This document shows positions 33,595 through 44,757 of a DNA stretch of 64,000 nucleotides, one piece after another. Source of the stretch: Hippasteria phrygiana (Eukaryota; Echinodermata; Asteroidea; Valvatida; Goniasteridae); contig JAZGUH010000209.1 in NCBI GenBank assembly GCA_037893225.1, positions 744,001 through 808,000 on the forward strand. The letters run 5' to 3'. The notes beneath the pieces are model-generated. The model had not been told where the DNA came from. It ran no database searches and saw only the letters and a list, made by a program, of their open reading frames with translations. Positions within the stretch are counted from its first letter, which is position 1; every line of letters starts with the position of its first letter. Position numbers and translations under genes: made by a program.

Positions 33595-33767
33595 TTTATC
33601 ATTTTGTACGGGCGCAACTCGAGGTTCGAAACGTTAGACATACATGTACCTTGCAGTACACCAAATATAACCTCTATCACTGTGATGCTGGGGGAATTCA
33701 AACTTTTTATAGAAATGTCGACTATGAGCAGTGAAGTTGTTTGTTTTAAGAGACACAGCCGACATAT

Positions 33768-33837
33768 GGCAAGATAGCTCAGTTGGTAGAGCAGGTACGG
33801 TAATACCAAGGTCGCAAGTTCAAATCCCACTCCTGCC
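33768..33837 (+). repeat. tRNA-like segment, copy 5
   Basis: A box TAGCTCAGTTGG kept, B box changed to AGTTCAAATCC, and three bases lost after the D arm (GAGCAGGTACGG). It lacks most of the element body, so it is an old fragment. Confidence 0.65.
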
Positions 33838-34536
33838 AATTTTCTTTATTCACTTTGAAATTGTTCTATATATTTACTTTCCTGTAATTTTTTAAGGCAT
33901 TACCTGTATGCTTCGTCTCATTTCATCTCTTGACACTGGTGAAAAGCCAAGCATATCACAACCTGAAAACAAAGTGGTACCGAAATTAGTGTAAGAATTT
34001 GTGCCGATAGAGAATACAATGCAAATCTCTGATTAAATTAAAGAGCACTTAGATTAACCCACCCACTAATGAATTGCAGACCTTGAATAGAATGCATGTA
34101 TCAACCAGCCATTTAAAAACAGAATAACTACCTGTACATGGTATTAGAACTACCCAAGCTAAATCACATGTTCATTTACATGATATAGGACAGGATAGAG
34201 CAGCATTTAGCGATCACATACTACATGTACGTTACATGACACAGCAATCGCATCAATCATAAAGCATGCGATTTCATTTTTGATATATGTAATGCAAAAC
34301 TTCCAATTAGCACCAAAGTCCACATCTCATCACATGGCGAGCGCCACAATGAAACGCATAATGCAAACATTTGTATCAATTGGGAATCGAGGAATTGTAA
34401 CGTGTAGCACAATTATGCAGAAGAAATCTGTGTGCACTGTGCAGTAAACAATTCAAATGTCGCAATTAAGTATTTCCCATACATACAAGCAAACAGACCC
34501 TTTGCATGCAAGCTTTTTCTACTAAATGGGCCTCCT

Positions 34537-34795
34537 CTAACCCTAACCCCCCACGAGGTATTCTCTGAGCACCCTGCCAAATGCAACAGAATGCAACACA
34601 GCAGAAATAAGAACCCTGCCAAATGCAATGTTGCACTGTGCAGTGAACTCATCTGTACCAGCCTTGTTGCTGGAGGCTTATACATGTATAATACTACATA
34701 CAAAAGAATGCATCAGGCCATGAGACATGCCTTGACTGCTCAATGCAACAACATTTTACTACTGCTGCATTATGTTGCATTTAGCAGGGTTAGGG
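34537..34795. mobile_element. CTAACCCTAACC-bounded element, uninterrupted copy
   Basis: CTAACCCTAACCCCCC to AGCAGGGTTAGGG. Interior words TGCAACAGAATGCAACAC and GCTAAATGCAAC-like. It matches the outer parts of 20719-21980, so it serves as the empty site for the hAT insertion there. Confidence 0.65.
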
Positions 34796-35012
34796 CTATA
34801 GACTCATTTGATATTAAACCAAGTTATTTCTATCATTACAAGAAAAATAGAGTTTAAACAACTGCTCGTCAATTATTGGTCCCACATTTTTCAACTCCTT
34901 GTCCTTCAGGGGGCTAGTTGCTTTTATTTCTAATGACATTTCTATCATTGTTTCTTTATTCCTCATTTACTGTTATTGCTACTAAATTATCAGCAAACGG
35001 AGGGTAGGCACA

Positions 35013-35236
35013 GTACCCTCAGACAGCCTTGTTTTTCCAATCATAGAGTGAACACTACAAAGAGGTGCAACTCCACGACCTGGGGGGGGGGGGGGGGGGG
35101 GTGTCAAGGGCTAAGGGTAGGGGTACAGGATAACGGGGGTTATGGGAAAGGATAGGGATTAGTGGGAGGGAGTGGAGATGCTACCACCTGCAAGCCAGTC
35201 TCAGATAAGGCATCTTTTTTTGTCATCATAGGGTGC
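35013..35236 (-). ncRNA. Box C/D snoRNA-like sequence, type 2 (copy a)
   Basis: On the minus strand: stem GCACCC (35236-35231), box C ATGATGA (35229-35223), guide AAAGATGCCTTAT followed by D' CTGA, a long pyrimidine-rich middle including about 20 C in a row, a C'-like ATGATTG, then TTGGAAAAACAAGGCTGT and box D CTGA (35022-35019), with GGGTAC closing the stem imperfectly. The D' guide is the same as in 38073-38293. The weaker stem and the homopolymer suggest it may be decaying. Confidence 0.5.
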
Positions 35237-36041
35237 GTATGTACCAGAGACTAACTAGGATTTTTTTTTCTGATGGTTCTCTGCTATAATTTCTGGTTCA
35301 TTGCCTTTGTAATACGTATTCACTTGTAAAGTCATACTTCTTGATTAGTTGAATAATCACAGAAAACTATAAACGGCTATGAATAGTTCTGAAACGATGA
35401 ATATGAAAGAAATAACGACTGATGTATTTTTGTGTTGCAGAAGTTATGACTTGGGGGTAGAAAAAAATTATGGGGGAAACTGCCTTTTCTGGCTGCTACA
35501 TGTACGTCGGTGGTAAAAGCATTGCTCGTCACACATGTACACCTCAAGTTTTGTACATGACTCTGGACATGGGGTGTTGCAAGCAAAGTTTTCACTGCCA
35601 ATGATATCACAGCAAAAAAAGGATATTCTTTTTGGGCGGGGCACGACATTTTTTTTTTCTGTCCTTGGTCATACTAAAACATGATATATTTCGAAATCTA
35701 TATTTCTTATCTATTCATCAGTTTCAGAACCATTCAGCGCATTTTTCCTACTTAGAAAAGAGCACAATATTATCCCTACACATCACCGTACAATCATTCA
35801 TAAATCTTCAACTTGCAATTATTATTGTACTTACAAAGTGCATGAACATCTTATTCTGCGAAGATGAAGGTAAGCAGGTCACGTGCAGCAAATGACGAGC
35901 TACCCTGAAGATACTTTTGGGGAAAGTCAAAGTAGAAATTCAGATGACTTAGGACACCACCTCGAAAGTGCCAATTTTCCTAAACACTATCATTTTGGTT
36001 TGTACAAAAACATGTAAAAGAGTTTCTTTCTGTAGATACAA
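35237..36041. other. Interval between snoRNA-like copies, possible small exon
   Basis: A minus-strand segment at about 35596-35535 has an acceptor-like GATATCATTGGCAG before it and a GTGTAC donor-like end after it. Otherwise nothing is recognised. Confidence 0.2.
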
Positions 36042-36387
36042 GGGCCAATATCATAGACTGCTCAACAATTTTACTAAGCACAAAACAAATTGGCTTAGTG
36101 AAAACAGGTTACCAGGCAAAGTACCATTCAAGGTGTACTGCTCGTGACTGGTTCTCAGCCGATTTCTTCTTAGCATGCACACTTGCCAAGTAACATCTTT
36201 ATGAAATTGGAGGAAGTCACCAGGGGCTAGTTTAATGCACAACATTTTGGAGCCCAGAGAAATTTTGCTTAGCAAAAAATAGGGCACCAGCCAAACATCG
36301 CAATGTGAAATGCATTGCCAGCCGATTTCTATTCAGCAGGAAAATTTGCTAATACTTTGTGCTAAGCAGATGCATGAAATTGGAACC
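36042..36387. mobile_element. MITE with GGGCCAATTTCAT-type ends, diverged copy
   Basis: GGGCCAATATCATAGACTGC at the left and GCATGAAATTGGAACC at the right, with inner TTACTAAGCACAAAAC / TTTGTGCTAAGCAGA pairs. It is related by its ends to 49103-49351 and 60946-61176. Confidence 0.5.
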
Positions 36388-36610
36388 TGTATAGTACAAG
36401 AATCCAAGCCCATGTGTTGTCATTTGATTGGTTCAGGACTGTAGCGCCTTGGCATCATTACTTTACATTGGAGCTATATATGCCCCAATTTGTCCAAGTC
36501 CAAAGAATGTGCCATGGGTATACTGCACAGTGTTGGATTTTGACAGGTTCAGGACAACTTCCCAGTAAAAGTACCACAGGGATTAGGCTTAGACAATGCA
36601 TCATATAATT

Positions 36611-36813
36611 CTGCCCTCAGCTCTCATAATCTTGGCTATCACTGGTAGCCATAAAGCCGAACACATCAACGAACTGAATGAGGAATGAGTGCAGTACAGT
36701 GACGGGAGAAAGACGAAGACTGAAATACAGCAACATAAAAAGATCAAGAGAAGAGGATGCTCATGTCAGCGTTCAGCGGCTCACCTCACAGCGTAATACT
36801 CATCACTGGGCAG
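36611..36813 (-). ncRNA. Box C/D snoRNA-like sequence, type 1 (copy b)
   Basis: The clearest member. On the minus strand: stem CTGCCC at the start and GGGCAG at the end pair perfectly, box C GTGATGA (36806-36800), the segment GTGAGGTGAGCCG then CTGA (D'), a C'-like GTGATAG, the guide AAGATTATGAGAG, and box D CTGA (36620-36617). 203 nt. It keeps both guide-adjacent segments of copy a (33374-33594) while the middle differs, which is the pattern expected of a functional guide RNA rather than a transposon. Confidence 0.65.
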
Positions 36814-37062
36814 AATGGTTCATGATGAAATAATGAGATTAATTTGGACAATTTCAAATTACGCAAACTGCTTTCTGTTTGCAGTATTCATTGTGTCCAA
36901 AAACAGCTTAACAACCAATGTGTCGGTTCACCAACATTAGGCTGTAAACACTGAAATACGGTATATCATTTTTCAAAAACATGCTTTTTTTTCATCAATT
37001 AAAACGGGCTACTGCAAAAAATCATGATTGGCACTTATGTTTAGTGTGTTCATCTACGAATA

Positions 37063-37325
37063 TTAACCCTAACCCCTTGGGTAACTTGACTAGAAAGTAG
37101 TCAATCTGCTAAAATCCACCTATTTTGTCATGCACAAAAAGTTGGTTTTGGTGACTGCTCAATATGGAGGTATCCTGAATCCATCAAAATCCTGCAGTAC
37201 CGCTAAGCTTATACAATCCTCAATCCATCAAAATCCCCCAGTTTTCAATATGGAGGTATTCTGAATCCACCAAAATCCTCCAAAACAGGAGTATGGATTT
37301 TGATGGATTCAGGTAGGTTAGGGTT
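37063..37325. mobile_element. TTAACCCTAACC-bounded element, uninterrupted copy
   Basis: TTAACCCTAACCCCTTGGG to GGTAGGTTAGGGTT, 263 bp. The reverse complement of the outer parts of 2423-3747. It repeats AATCCATCAAAATCC and ATGGAGGTATCCTGAATCC. Confidence 0.7.
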
Positions 37326-38072
37326 CATAACATACATTCTTGCCCTAAGCAAACTAACATGTGCAAACAACAATATTTTCTTAACACAGCGATATGCAAA
37401 ATTTAGCTCAAAGCTACCAGAGAACAGCCGGTGTAATCGCTTACATTTTCCACTGGCAGACTTTTCCATCTTGTCAAAGACGCACACAAATCGCCTCTAA
37501 CTCTGAATTCGAGTTTTATTTTTTCCCCCTCCTGTTAAAAAAAAACAAAAGGGATAAAATTCAATTTCTAATAACACTGATAAAAACAGCTGCTGGTTTA
37601 ACCAGACTACACAGTAAAAAGCCTTTTACACAAGACAAGGAACCAATTTAACAAACAGGATATCTGGTCATTTCTTTAATTGTCGGAGGCGTTGCGGACC
37701 ACACAGTCAGTGCAGTGACTTTTTGTGATATCTTGGTTTATTTTGAGAACATGTTACAGTTTGCAAAATATAAAATAAAACGTGTGCATGGTGTGCCGTT
37801 ACAATTTCTAGGGTTACTGATGGAACAACTTTAGGAACTCAAAAGATAGAACCTCTAACGTAAGCTTTAAATCAGACAAATGCCTCCGCTACCCATGCTA
37901 CACGTTATTTGCAACAGGCAAACTTTATGGCTTTATAGACATCTGTTCCAGCAAACAGGAAGTAATGGGTCAGAATCCCATCCAAGTTTGTTTCCACACT
38001 CAAAAAAGCAACGCACCACCGATTATACAGTGCTAACATAATATCTAATATATAAATCATCTTTAATTTAGC

Positions 38073-38293
38073 GTGCCCTCAGATCGTTTTTTTTCCTTTT
38101 CATGAGCCACAGCATACTACAGCAAGTTACGTACTCTTCAGTGATTACGAGAAAGAGTTTGAGAAGGGGAATTAGGACAAGTTTAGTGTGGGGGAGCAGA
38201 ATGGATTGAAAGGAAGCGAGAGAATATCACATGAAGAGACCCTTGGCTGCAGACTGGCCTCAGAATAAGGCATCTTTTGTCATCACGGGGCAC
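38073..38293 (-). ncRNA. Box C/D snoRNA-like sequence, type 2 (copy b)
   Basis: On the minus strand: stem GTGCCC and GGGCAC pair perfectly at the ends (38293-38288 and 38078-38073), box C GTGATGA (38286-38280), guide AAAGATGCCTTATT with D' CTGA right after it, a pyrimidine-rich middle, and box D CTGA (38082-38079). 221 nt. Same D' guide as 35013-35236. The sequence before box D differs from that copy, so only the D' guide is conserved. Confidence 0.6.
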
Positions 38294-39226
38294 AAACAAA
38301 TAATTGCCAGTGTTTTGTCAAGATTTTAAATGATGAATGCCAAGCATAATTTTTAATCCCAATTCACAACAATGCATCAAGCACTAGGTAAATATACATA
38401 ACCAGGAAAATTACATGCTGGTTCAAAATTAACTGCACAAAATTGATCAACTACTAGTTTTCTCACCAAAAGTCCGATTTTGGAAGTCCGATTTTGATAA
38501 ATCCACACCACTTTCAGGAATTTTAACAGCAATGTCTCAAAACCGCAATTGTTTCATTTTTATTCACATGTAGCATGTTATTCTTTTGTGTGCTCGGGCC
38601 TTCCCGTTCAAATGTATTTCTTTACATACACATGTTAAATCAGTAATGCATACAACATGTACCTTCAAGATATCTTCCAGATATGGCAGTCATCCTGTGT
38701 ACATATAGCTGTGTTTCTCATCTTCAGCCAAGGCAGTGATTCGGACATCACTCAGCAGTTGGCTATAAAGAGCCAAAAGTTACAAGACATAATCAGCGGA
38801 GTTGCAGAATCAAATATCACCCAACCCAAGATCTAATGGAAATTCAAGATGTGCCTAAAAATAGAACAAAATCAAGACAAGATTTACAGAGGAAAAAAAA
38901 TAATTCGCATTTCTTTTGAACTGTGGAGTACTGGACAGAAAACGGGATGCATGGAGGCGAAACCCAAAGTGTGGCAGCACAAACAGAAAGCCTGGAACAG
39001 CCAAAAGTATTGGCTTTTCAATAGACTGTAGAAGGAGACTACTGATGCAAAATATGTTTCCCCGAGTTCAACTATTGCGTACAGGACTCAATTTCTTCAT
39101 CGTACTGCGTGTATGTCTAGCCAATCAAATCAAAAGCAGGCCTCTTCAGTTTAGCATGTAATTCAATACTGCTAGGCAATGAAATTTGAATCCTTTGTAA
39201 ACCAATGAAAAGGGACGAAATTCTTT
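38294..39226. other. Intergenic, nothing recognised
   Basis: AT-rich. A possible minus-strand mini-exon (about 38693-38662, between a TACACAG acceptor-like and a GTACATG donor-like sequence) is too weak to call. Confidence 0.3.
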
Positions 39227-39423
39227 TTAACCCTTTGAAGCCAGATGACGTCTACAGATGCAAAAAAAAAAAAAATGACCACCAGGCCAGATGACGTCTA
39301 TGCACGCAATCTCTGCATTTTCAATCCATTGTTGGATTATTGTGTATATTTATATGTTATGCTGTTTCACTTGGCTGCACAGGCCGCCCCGGCGCCTCAT
39401 AAATAACCATACTCAAGGGGTCA
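39227..39423. mobile_element. TTAACCC MITE, copy 5 (diverged)
   Basis: TTAACCCTTTGAAGCCAGATG to CATACTCAAGGGGTCAA. Contains two GATGACGTCTA repeats and CATTTTCAATCCATTGTTGG, shared in inverted form with the other copies. Confidence 0.6.
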
Positions 39424-41128
39424 ATCATCTCACACAGGGTTATTCAAGGATGTGACAACGCACCGTATACACATATGAACATGCCTGTAAAGATCTCTGA
39501 CAAGGACAGCAAATGCATTCTATTACAAAAACGCCGTGATTTATGCATCTCCTCTCGGCACAGCCAAGAACTGCAAGGAATGAATAATAAACCAGCAGCA
39601 ACAGACAAGGTACAAAAATGTCCAAGTGAATTCACAAAAGAATTGAAAGCATTAGGAACTTAAATTATGCCAGTCCCAACACAACACAGCACAGCCAAAT
39701 CTGAATGTATGATTAAGTGTAGTTTATACTTTGCCCCGAAGGAAGGCTGCCGAACATTTGCTAGCAATTATAGTCCTGGAGACCAAACACTGCATGCGGC
39801 ACCTGCAGTGTGCGGACTGCTTAAGAACCCAGAGTCCTTGCTCTGTGAATGTGATGCGGCGGCACGGATGCTACCAGCAGGAGAGAATGGCCAAGGGAAG
39901 GCGGCTGTCTGCATCAATAAAGATGCATTACTAGACATGCTTTACAAGGAAACTTCTTTTTTTAATTGATCATTATTTTCTTCACGATTTCAATTTTTAG
40001 GGGTCACTGATTTTCTCATTTAATTTTAGGTCATGGTTAAAAATTTTACAGCTCTTGTAAGCATGTGTATTATCGTGTAATTTTACTTTTCTACAACTCA
40101 TTTTTTTTGGTACACGTCATTATTGTTTTTAAATTCAGGCTTGTAATATGACAAGGGAAGATAAACAACACTTTCCGGACAAGGTTATTTAAGTGTACCG
40201 TTCGAGTCCAAAAAATCTGCAACTACATCTATACATGTTATCCCTCAACAATCCTAACAATTTGTATTGCTCCTAATATATCACGGTCCTTGCCTCCAGC
40301 CTGTTCAAGACGTATTAAATGACACCACAGAAACATCAGTTATGACTGGGCCTGGGCAATTTCATACCACGCTGGAAGAATGCAGGTGCAATTTATCAGT
40401 GTGTCGCCAGTGTAATCTCTCTGGACAACTACAAGACCGAGTGGCTGTTGAAATGTTAGGAGCTATATCCAAACGTAGTGCATTTAACTCCTAGGATCCG
40501 GCCGAACAACATGCCCGAGAATATCATTAGCAGCAAGTTTGAATTGTAGAAGCAGCATCAAAATCTGAGTTTTTGAGCGGACGGTTTTAAAATTTGACTA
40601 CTTTTTGCCGATTCTGATTGAAAAAAAAACAACAAAACTATGTCTTCACTGATCTGCTTTAGACCGGTAAGTTGCAGGAAACCCAATTTTTTTTTGTGGG
40701 AATTTTTAGGAGATGCACGGTAGCAGATTTCTAATTGCACTTCTTACTATTTAGATTCTAAGAGCATCAAGTTTGGAAATCTAGTCAAGAACACGACCTA
40801 AAGTTCTTGTGGGCAATCAGCCAATCTAATTTTTGGCTTTTCATTTTCCTGGTGAGTTCTGTGCCAGCATATCCCAGGAAAGTATCTCTCACTAATTTGG
40901 AGCGAAGTGTTCCTTAAAAGGACAACAATTTTTTTTATAATCCACACTGAACCTAGAACCTTTTGTTTGAAAATATAAAGTTAAAAATGTTTCTAACTCG
41001 ACATGGTAAAAAAAATAAAAAATAAAAAAAGATGGGAAAACTCGCAGCAGGGTATGCATGTAAGATCCTACATTCTTTCAAACGACAGAATTCTTGGATT
41101 TTCTGAACGAGTAAGTCCCAGTTGCTTA
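39424..41128. other. Intergenic, nothing recognised
   Basis: ORFs at 39475-39969 and 40267-40494 have no features I recognise and no repeat support. They may be parts of an untranslated transcript or chance. Confidence 0.3.
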
Positions 41129-41413
41129 GGCAAAAAAAAAAAAATAGTTCTGCTTCCGATTACATGGCATTTGAAAATAGGGTAGGTAGACCTGTAGGAA
41201 GGTTTTTTTTTTTTTTTGAAGGGGGGGACACGGCACTTTTTGTGCTGATCATATGGAGGTGTCTCCATGTACATGTAATCGAGGTTTAAAAGGTAGTATT
41301 TTACAGCATTTGTTTTTTGTTTACATTTTTCCTAAAAAACAATTAGGGTCGGGGCCGTTAAAATAGGGTAGGTAGGGTAACCGAAAGCAGAACTAATTTT
41401 TTTTGGACTTGCG
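41129..41413. mobile_element. DNA element with poly-A/T-flanked ends
   Basis: Left TTAGGC followed by A13, TAGTTCTGCTTCCG; right CGAAAGCAGAACTAAT followed by T8. A related sequence at 47838-48055 shares TGTGCTGATCATA, TTAAAATAGGGTAGGTAGGG and the right end GGAAGCAGAACTATTTTTT. Confidence 0.6.
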
Positions 41414-41641
41414 TAAACACTGCTTCAAATGCAACTTAACATGCTTAACATACTTTGTAAAATAGAAGTTTTGTAATAGCTAACAAAAACGGTGTGCTTA
41501 GAAGCTCTTGAAACTGGGCCCTGGCATGCCTGGGCCGAATTTTCTATAAGTAGCACACAAACAATTGACTGATGAAATGTTTTGATCAGCTAAAACAGCA
41601 GGCCTATGTCTGCCAGTGCTCAGTGCATGCACATATTAACC

Positions 41642-43707
41642 TACTTCCAAAAATGTAAGGCTCTCCGTTAGCCTTACAACGCTATTCATTTTTGGACCCC
41701 GTAACTCAATGGGATTTGCAATACGCTCTTGATAGGTCAGTTACAATGTTCTAGAATTCCACTTTCCCAAACGTTAATCTCCCCAGAAAGTTATCCAATC
41801 CCTCCTACAGATCTCTGAGACTTTTGCAGCACATTTGCGGAACATTGAAACGGACAATTTATTGAGAAATCAGAGTTTTTACTCACCAACCGACGTATTC
41901 AGCCGAGATGAAGATGTACCACACAGCTGACTACTATAGTCCACCAGACTGCGCATGCGCGTGGAGTTGTGGAAGAGATGTGGGGCTCGACCATTTTTTG
42001 AAAGGGGGGGGGGGTCATCTTTTCTACATCGCGCAACGGTGATGTGTGGAATGTGGATAATTAATGGCGCGCTATTATACCTAGTGTGGTTCCTTGGCCC
42101 GACAATGTTTGTTATGCCCAGACGTCTAAATTGTAGGGCAGGTAGCCACGTACAGGCATGAGAATGGGTTGTGTTAGAAAAAACTGGAAAATAGCAATTC
42201 ACTATTAATGACCCAATCAAGCCGTAGGCTTGACCCGAGCCGAAGGCGAGGCATGCCGGGGGTTTCAGGGGGCCAGGGGTTGAAGGGGTCAGCGCCCCCT
42301 TTAGAAAATTTTGACAATTTAGGTATTGTGATTTGTAAAAACTATTCTGAACTTTGATGGTTCATAACTCGAAAACGGAGACCCCTATGTACATGTGAAC
42401 TGCATCCTGAGATACGGCTATTAAAAAATAAAGATTTTCCCCGAAAATTTGACAGAGCTTCGCCGTGTGCGGGGGCTTTTGAGAAAAGCACCCGCGGAAA
42501 CTAGCTCTGAACCTATTTAGCTGTTCCATCATATTTATTTTTTGACATCAATTTTTGAAGTCGGATGCCTCCGATATTTCACGATAATTTTACTATAACT
42601 TTTTTTTCTTTCACGTACACAAAGGCCAAAGCGTTAACACGATGGCCGCTCAATCAACAACAGCATTTCCTAACGCTCATTATAGGGGATCGTTGATTGG
42701 ACAATTTTTATGACGTTATGGAATACTTGATACCTAACGCGATCATTGATTCGTTTAGTAAACTTCGTCGCGCGCTCTGCGTACGTCGTGTAAATAGGAT
42801 CGGACAAACGGGTTTATTAAACAACTGGGAGCATCTAAAAACAGAGCTACGAAGCCGACTTTAAAAGTGCCGATCTCGGGGCATTTCAGCAATGATATTC
42901 CACAATTTCCCTAAAATAAAAATCACCCTAGACCACCTCTACCCCCCAAATTTTAAACCGGATTCACATTGAACTCGGAGAGGACATATTTTGGAATCCA
43001 AAAAGCGGGAAACCGCGGAACGGCGGGAAATTCTCATGCCTGCACGTAGCTATTTTTAGATGATGCAACAAATCAAATTATATTAACGACTTTTCCCAAA
43101 TAGGCACAACCCCTAGCTGCAGTGGCTCTAAATATAGTGATATTTGGCATTTTGTCTGATGTTTTTGGCCAATGCGAGCTTTTATTTTATGCAAATCAGA
43201 AAAAAACAGAATCTGGATCGATGGTCATTATTTTGTTCACGTTGTTCATCTGAAAACCGAAGGAATGTTCAAACACACACAACACTGTGTAAAGCACGTC
43301 ATGCACACATCACCGTTGCGCGATGTAGAAAAGATGACCCCCCCCCTTTCAAAAAATGGTCGAGCCCCACATCTCTTCCACAACTCCACGCGCATGCGCA
43401 GTCTGGTGGACTATAGTAGTCAGCTGTGTGGTACATGTTCATCTCGGCTGAATACGTCGGTTGGTGAGTAAAAACTCTGATTTCTCAATAAATTGTCCGT
43501 TTCAATGTTCCGCAAATGTGCCGCAAAAGTCTCAAAGATCTGTAGGAGGGATTGGATAACTTTCTGGGGAGATTAACGTTTGGGAAAGTGGAATTCTAGA
43601 ACATTGTAACTGACCTATCAAGAGCGTATTGCAAATCCCATTGAGTTACGGGGTCCAAAAATGAATAGCGTTGTAAGGCTAACGGGAGCCTTACATTTTT
43701 AGAAGTA
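41642..43707. mobile_element. Mutator-like element with about 400-bp terminal inverted repeats
   Basis: TIRs 41642-42049 and 43304-43707 are close to identical in inverted orientation (start TACTTCCAAAAATGTAAGG, mirrored by CCTTACATTTTTAGAAGTA). ATATTAACC flanks both sides (41633-41641, 43708-43716), a perfect 9-bp target duplication. A second, inner inverted pair holds CAGGCATGAGAAT / ATTCTCATGCCTG at about 42153 and 43030. The 1.25-kb interior has no transposase. Long TIR plus 9-bp duplication is the Mutator (MULE) signature, so a non-autonomous MULE is the best reading. Confidence 0.8.
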
Positions 43708-44213
43708 ATATTAACCTAGTCATGACGGGTGATACTATATTAAAAAAAAGCACAGGAAACTCCAGGAAAAACTACCGACAAACTACCGACAAATAGTACT
43801 CGGACTATAGTAATCACAGGTAAAAAGGAAAGCGTTGGTCAAAGAAATTATAACATGAAAATTAAGATGAAAAATGCACGGCGTCTTAACAATTAAACAG
43901 CCCGAGCATGCCGAGCTCAACATTGTAAGCAAGCCACGTAATAAGATGCACGCTTAACAGGGACACTCATTTGGCAAGCCTCCGTAAACAATGCGACGTC
44001 ATAGGCGCAAAACCAATCAGATGCCAATATGCTAATAAAGCGGACACTTTTTCGCAGGGGACACTTTTTCGCACGACACCGGCATGTCCGGCCGGTCCAC
44101 TCGCACAAAGCATGGAGGAAATTATTCCTCCATTGCACGCGCACACAACAAATTTACCCCCAAGGCCCAACCATGTCCATGCCAAGCCTAACAAGTTCAA
44201 CTACAAAGTCCAA

Positions 44214-44357
44214 AATGGCGGTGGCACTGCGCCCTGTTGCCGTAGTACTAAACTATGAGTGGAAGAAAACACATCCAGTTGATCCACTGCTAAAAATATT
44301 TCAAAAATTTCAGAAACGTGAGACTGATCTACCCTTCGTGCCCTTCCTGCTTGCATG
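44214..44357 (+). CDS. Small unrecognised ORF, 47 aa, upstream of RSU1
   Basis: ATG in good context (CAAAATGGCGG) followed by MAVALRPVAVVLNYEWKKTH and ending at TGA. Basic and short, with no domain I recognise. It lies 400 bp before the RSU1 start, in the only CG-richer patch of the region, so it may be a first exon (a donor-like GTGAGA occurs within it), a small protein or chance. Confidence 0.2.
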
Positions 44358-44757
44358 AAAGGATATACCAAACGGTTCTACTTCTTAAATAGCTTATTAT
44401 GCTGCATGGTGGGAGACCGATTCACAGTAACAATTGTGTTATATTCCTTCTCGAAATCTCCATCTTTGTCTATAATCATATTTTTAAAATCTTTAAATAT
44501 CTCCGTACACTTTAATTGATTTTGGTATAAAAATGGCAGCAAAGACGGACTTTTTTTTGCTGAAAACAAAGTAACAAAGAACTATGTTTTTGCCCATGTG
44601 CACTTCTTCACACGGGGTGTTGCTGGGCACTTCCGGTTTCTGACTGTCCCACGTAATTTGATGCTGAAATCGAGCAATTGTTTTTCACGATTTCTAACGT
44701 ATTTTGTCATTTAATTTAATTTCTTCGTACGGTACCGTGATTATTTATCCCTCAATA

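Larger units (their letters stand above)
31801..33962 (-). other. Candidate exons of a minus-strand transcript
   Basis: Two minus-strand segments begin with the same GTTGT after a TTTTCAG acceptor: 33962-33904 (59 nt, then a GTAATG donor) and 31902 downward (no donor seen; possibly terminal). The first could encode CDMLGFSPVSRDEMRRSIQ, which I do not recognise. They lie among the snoRNA-like sequences and could belong to a snoRNA host transcript, coding or not. The evidence is splice-site shape only. Confidence 0.25.

Noticed and set aside
33372..36813. Alternative coding exons ending ...ATxDSQDYES before a stop in the two type 1 sequences
   Set aside because: The shared frame is explained better by snoRNA guide and box D conservation, since the terminal stem and C/D boxes account for the same bases and the middle is not coding.
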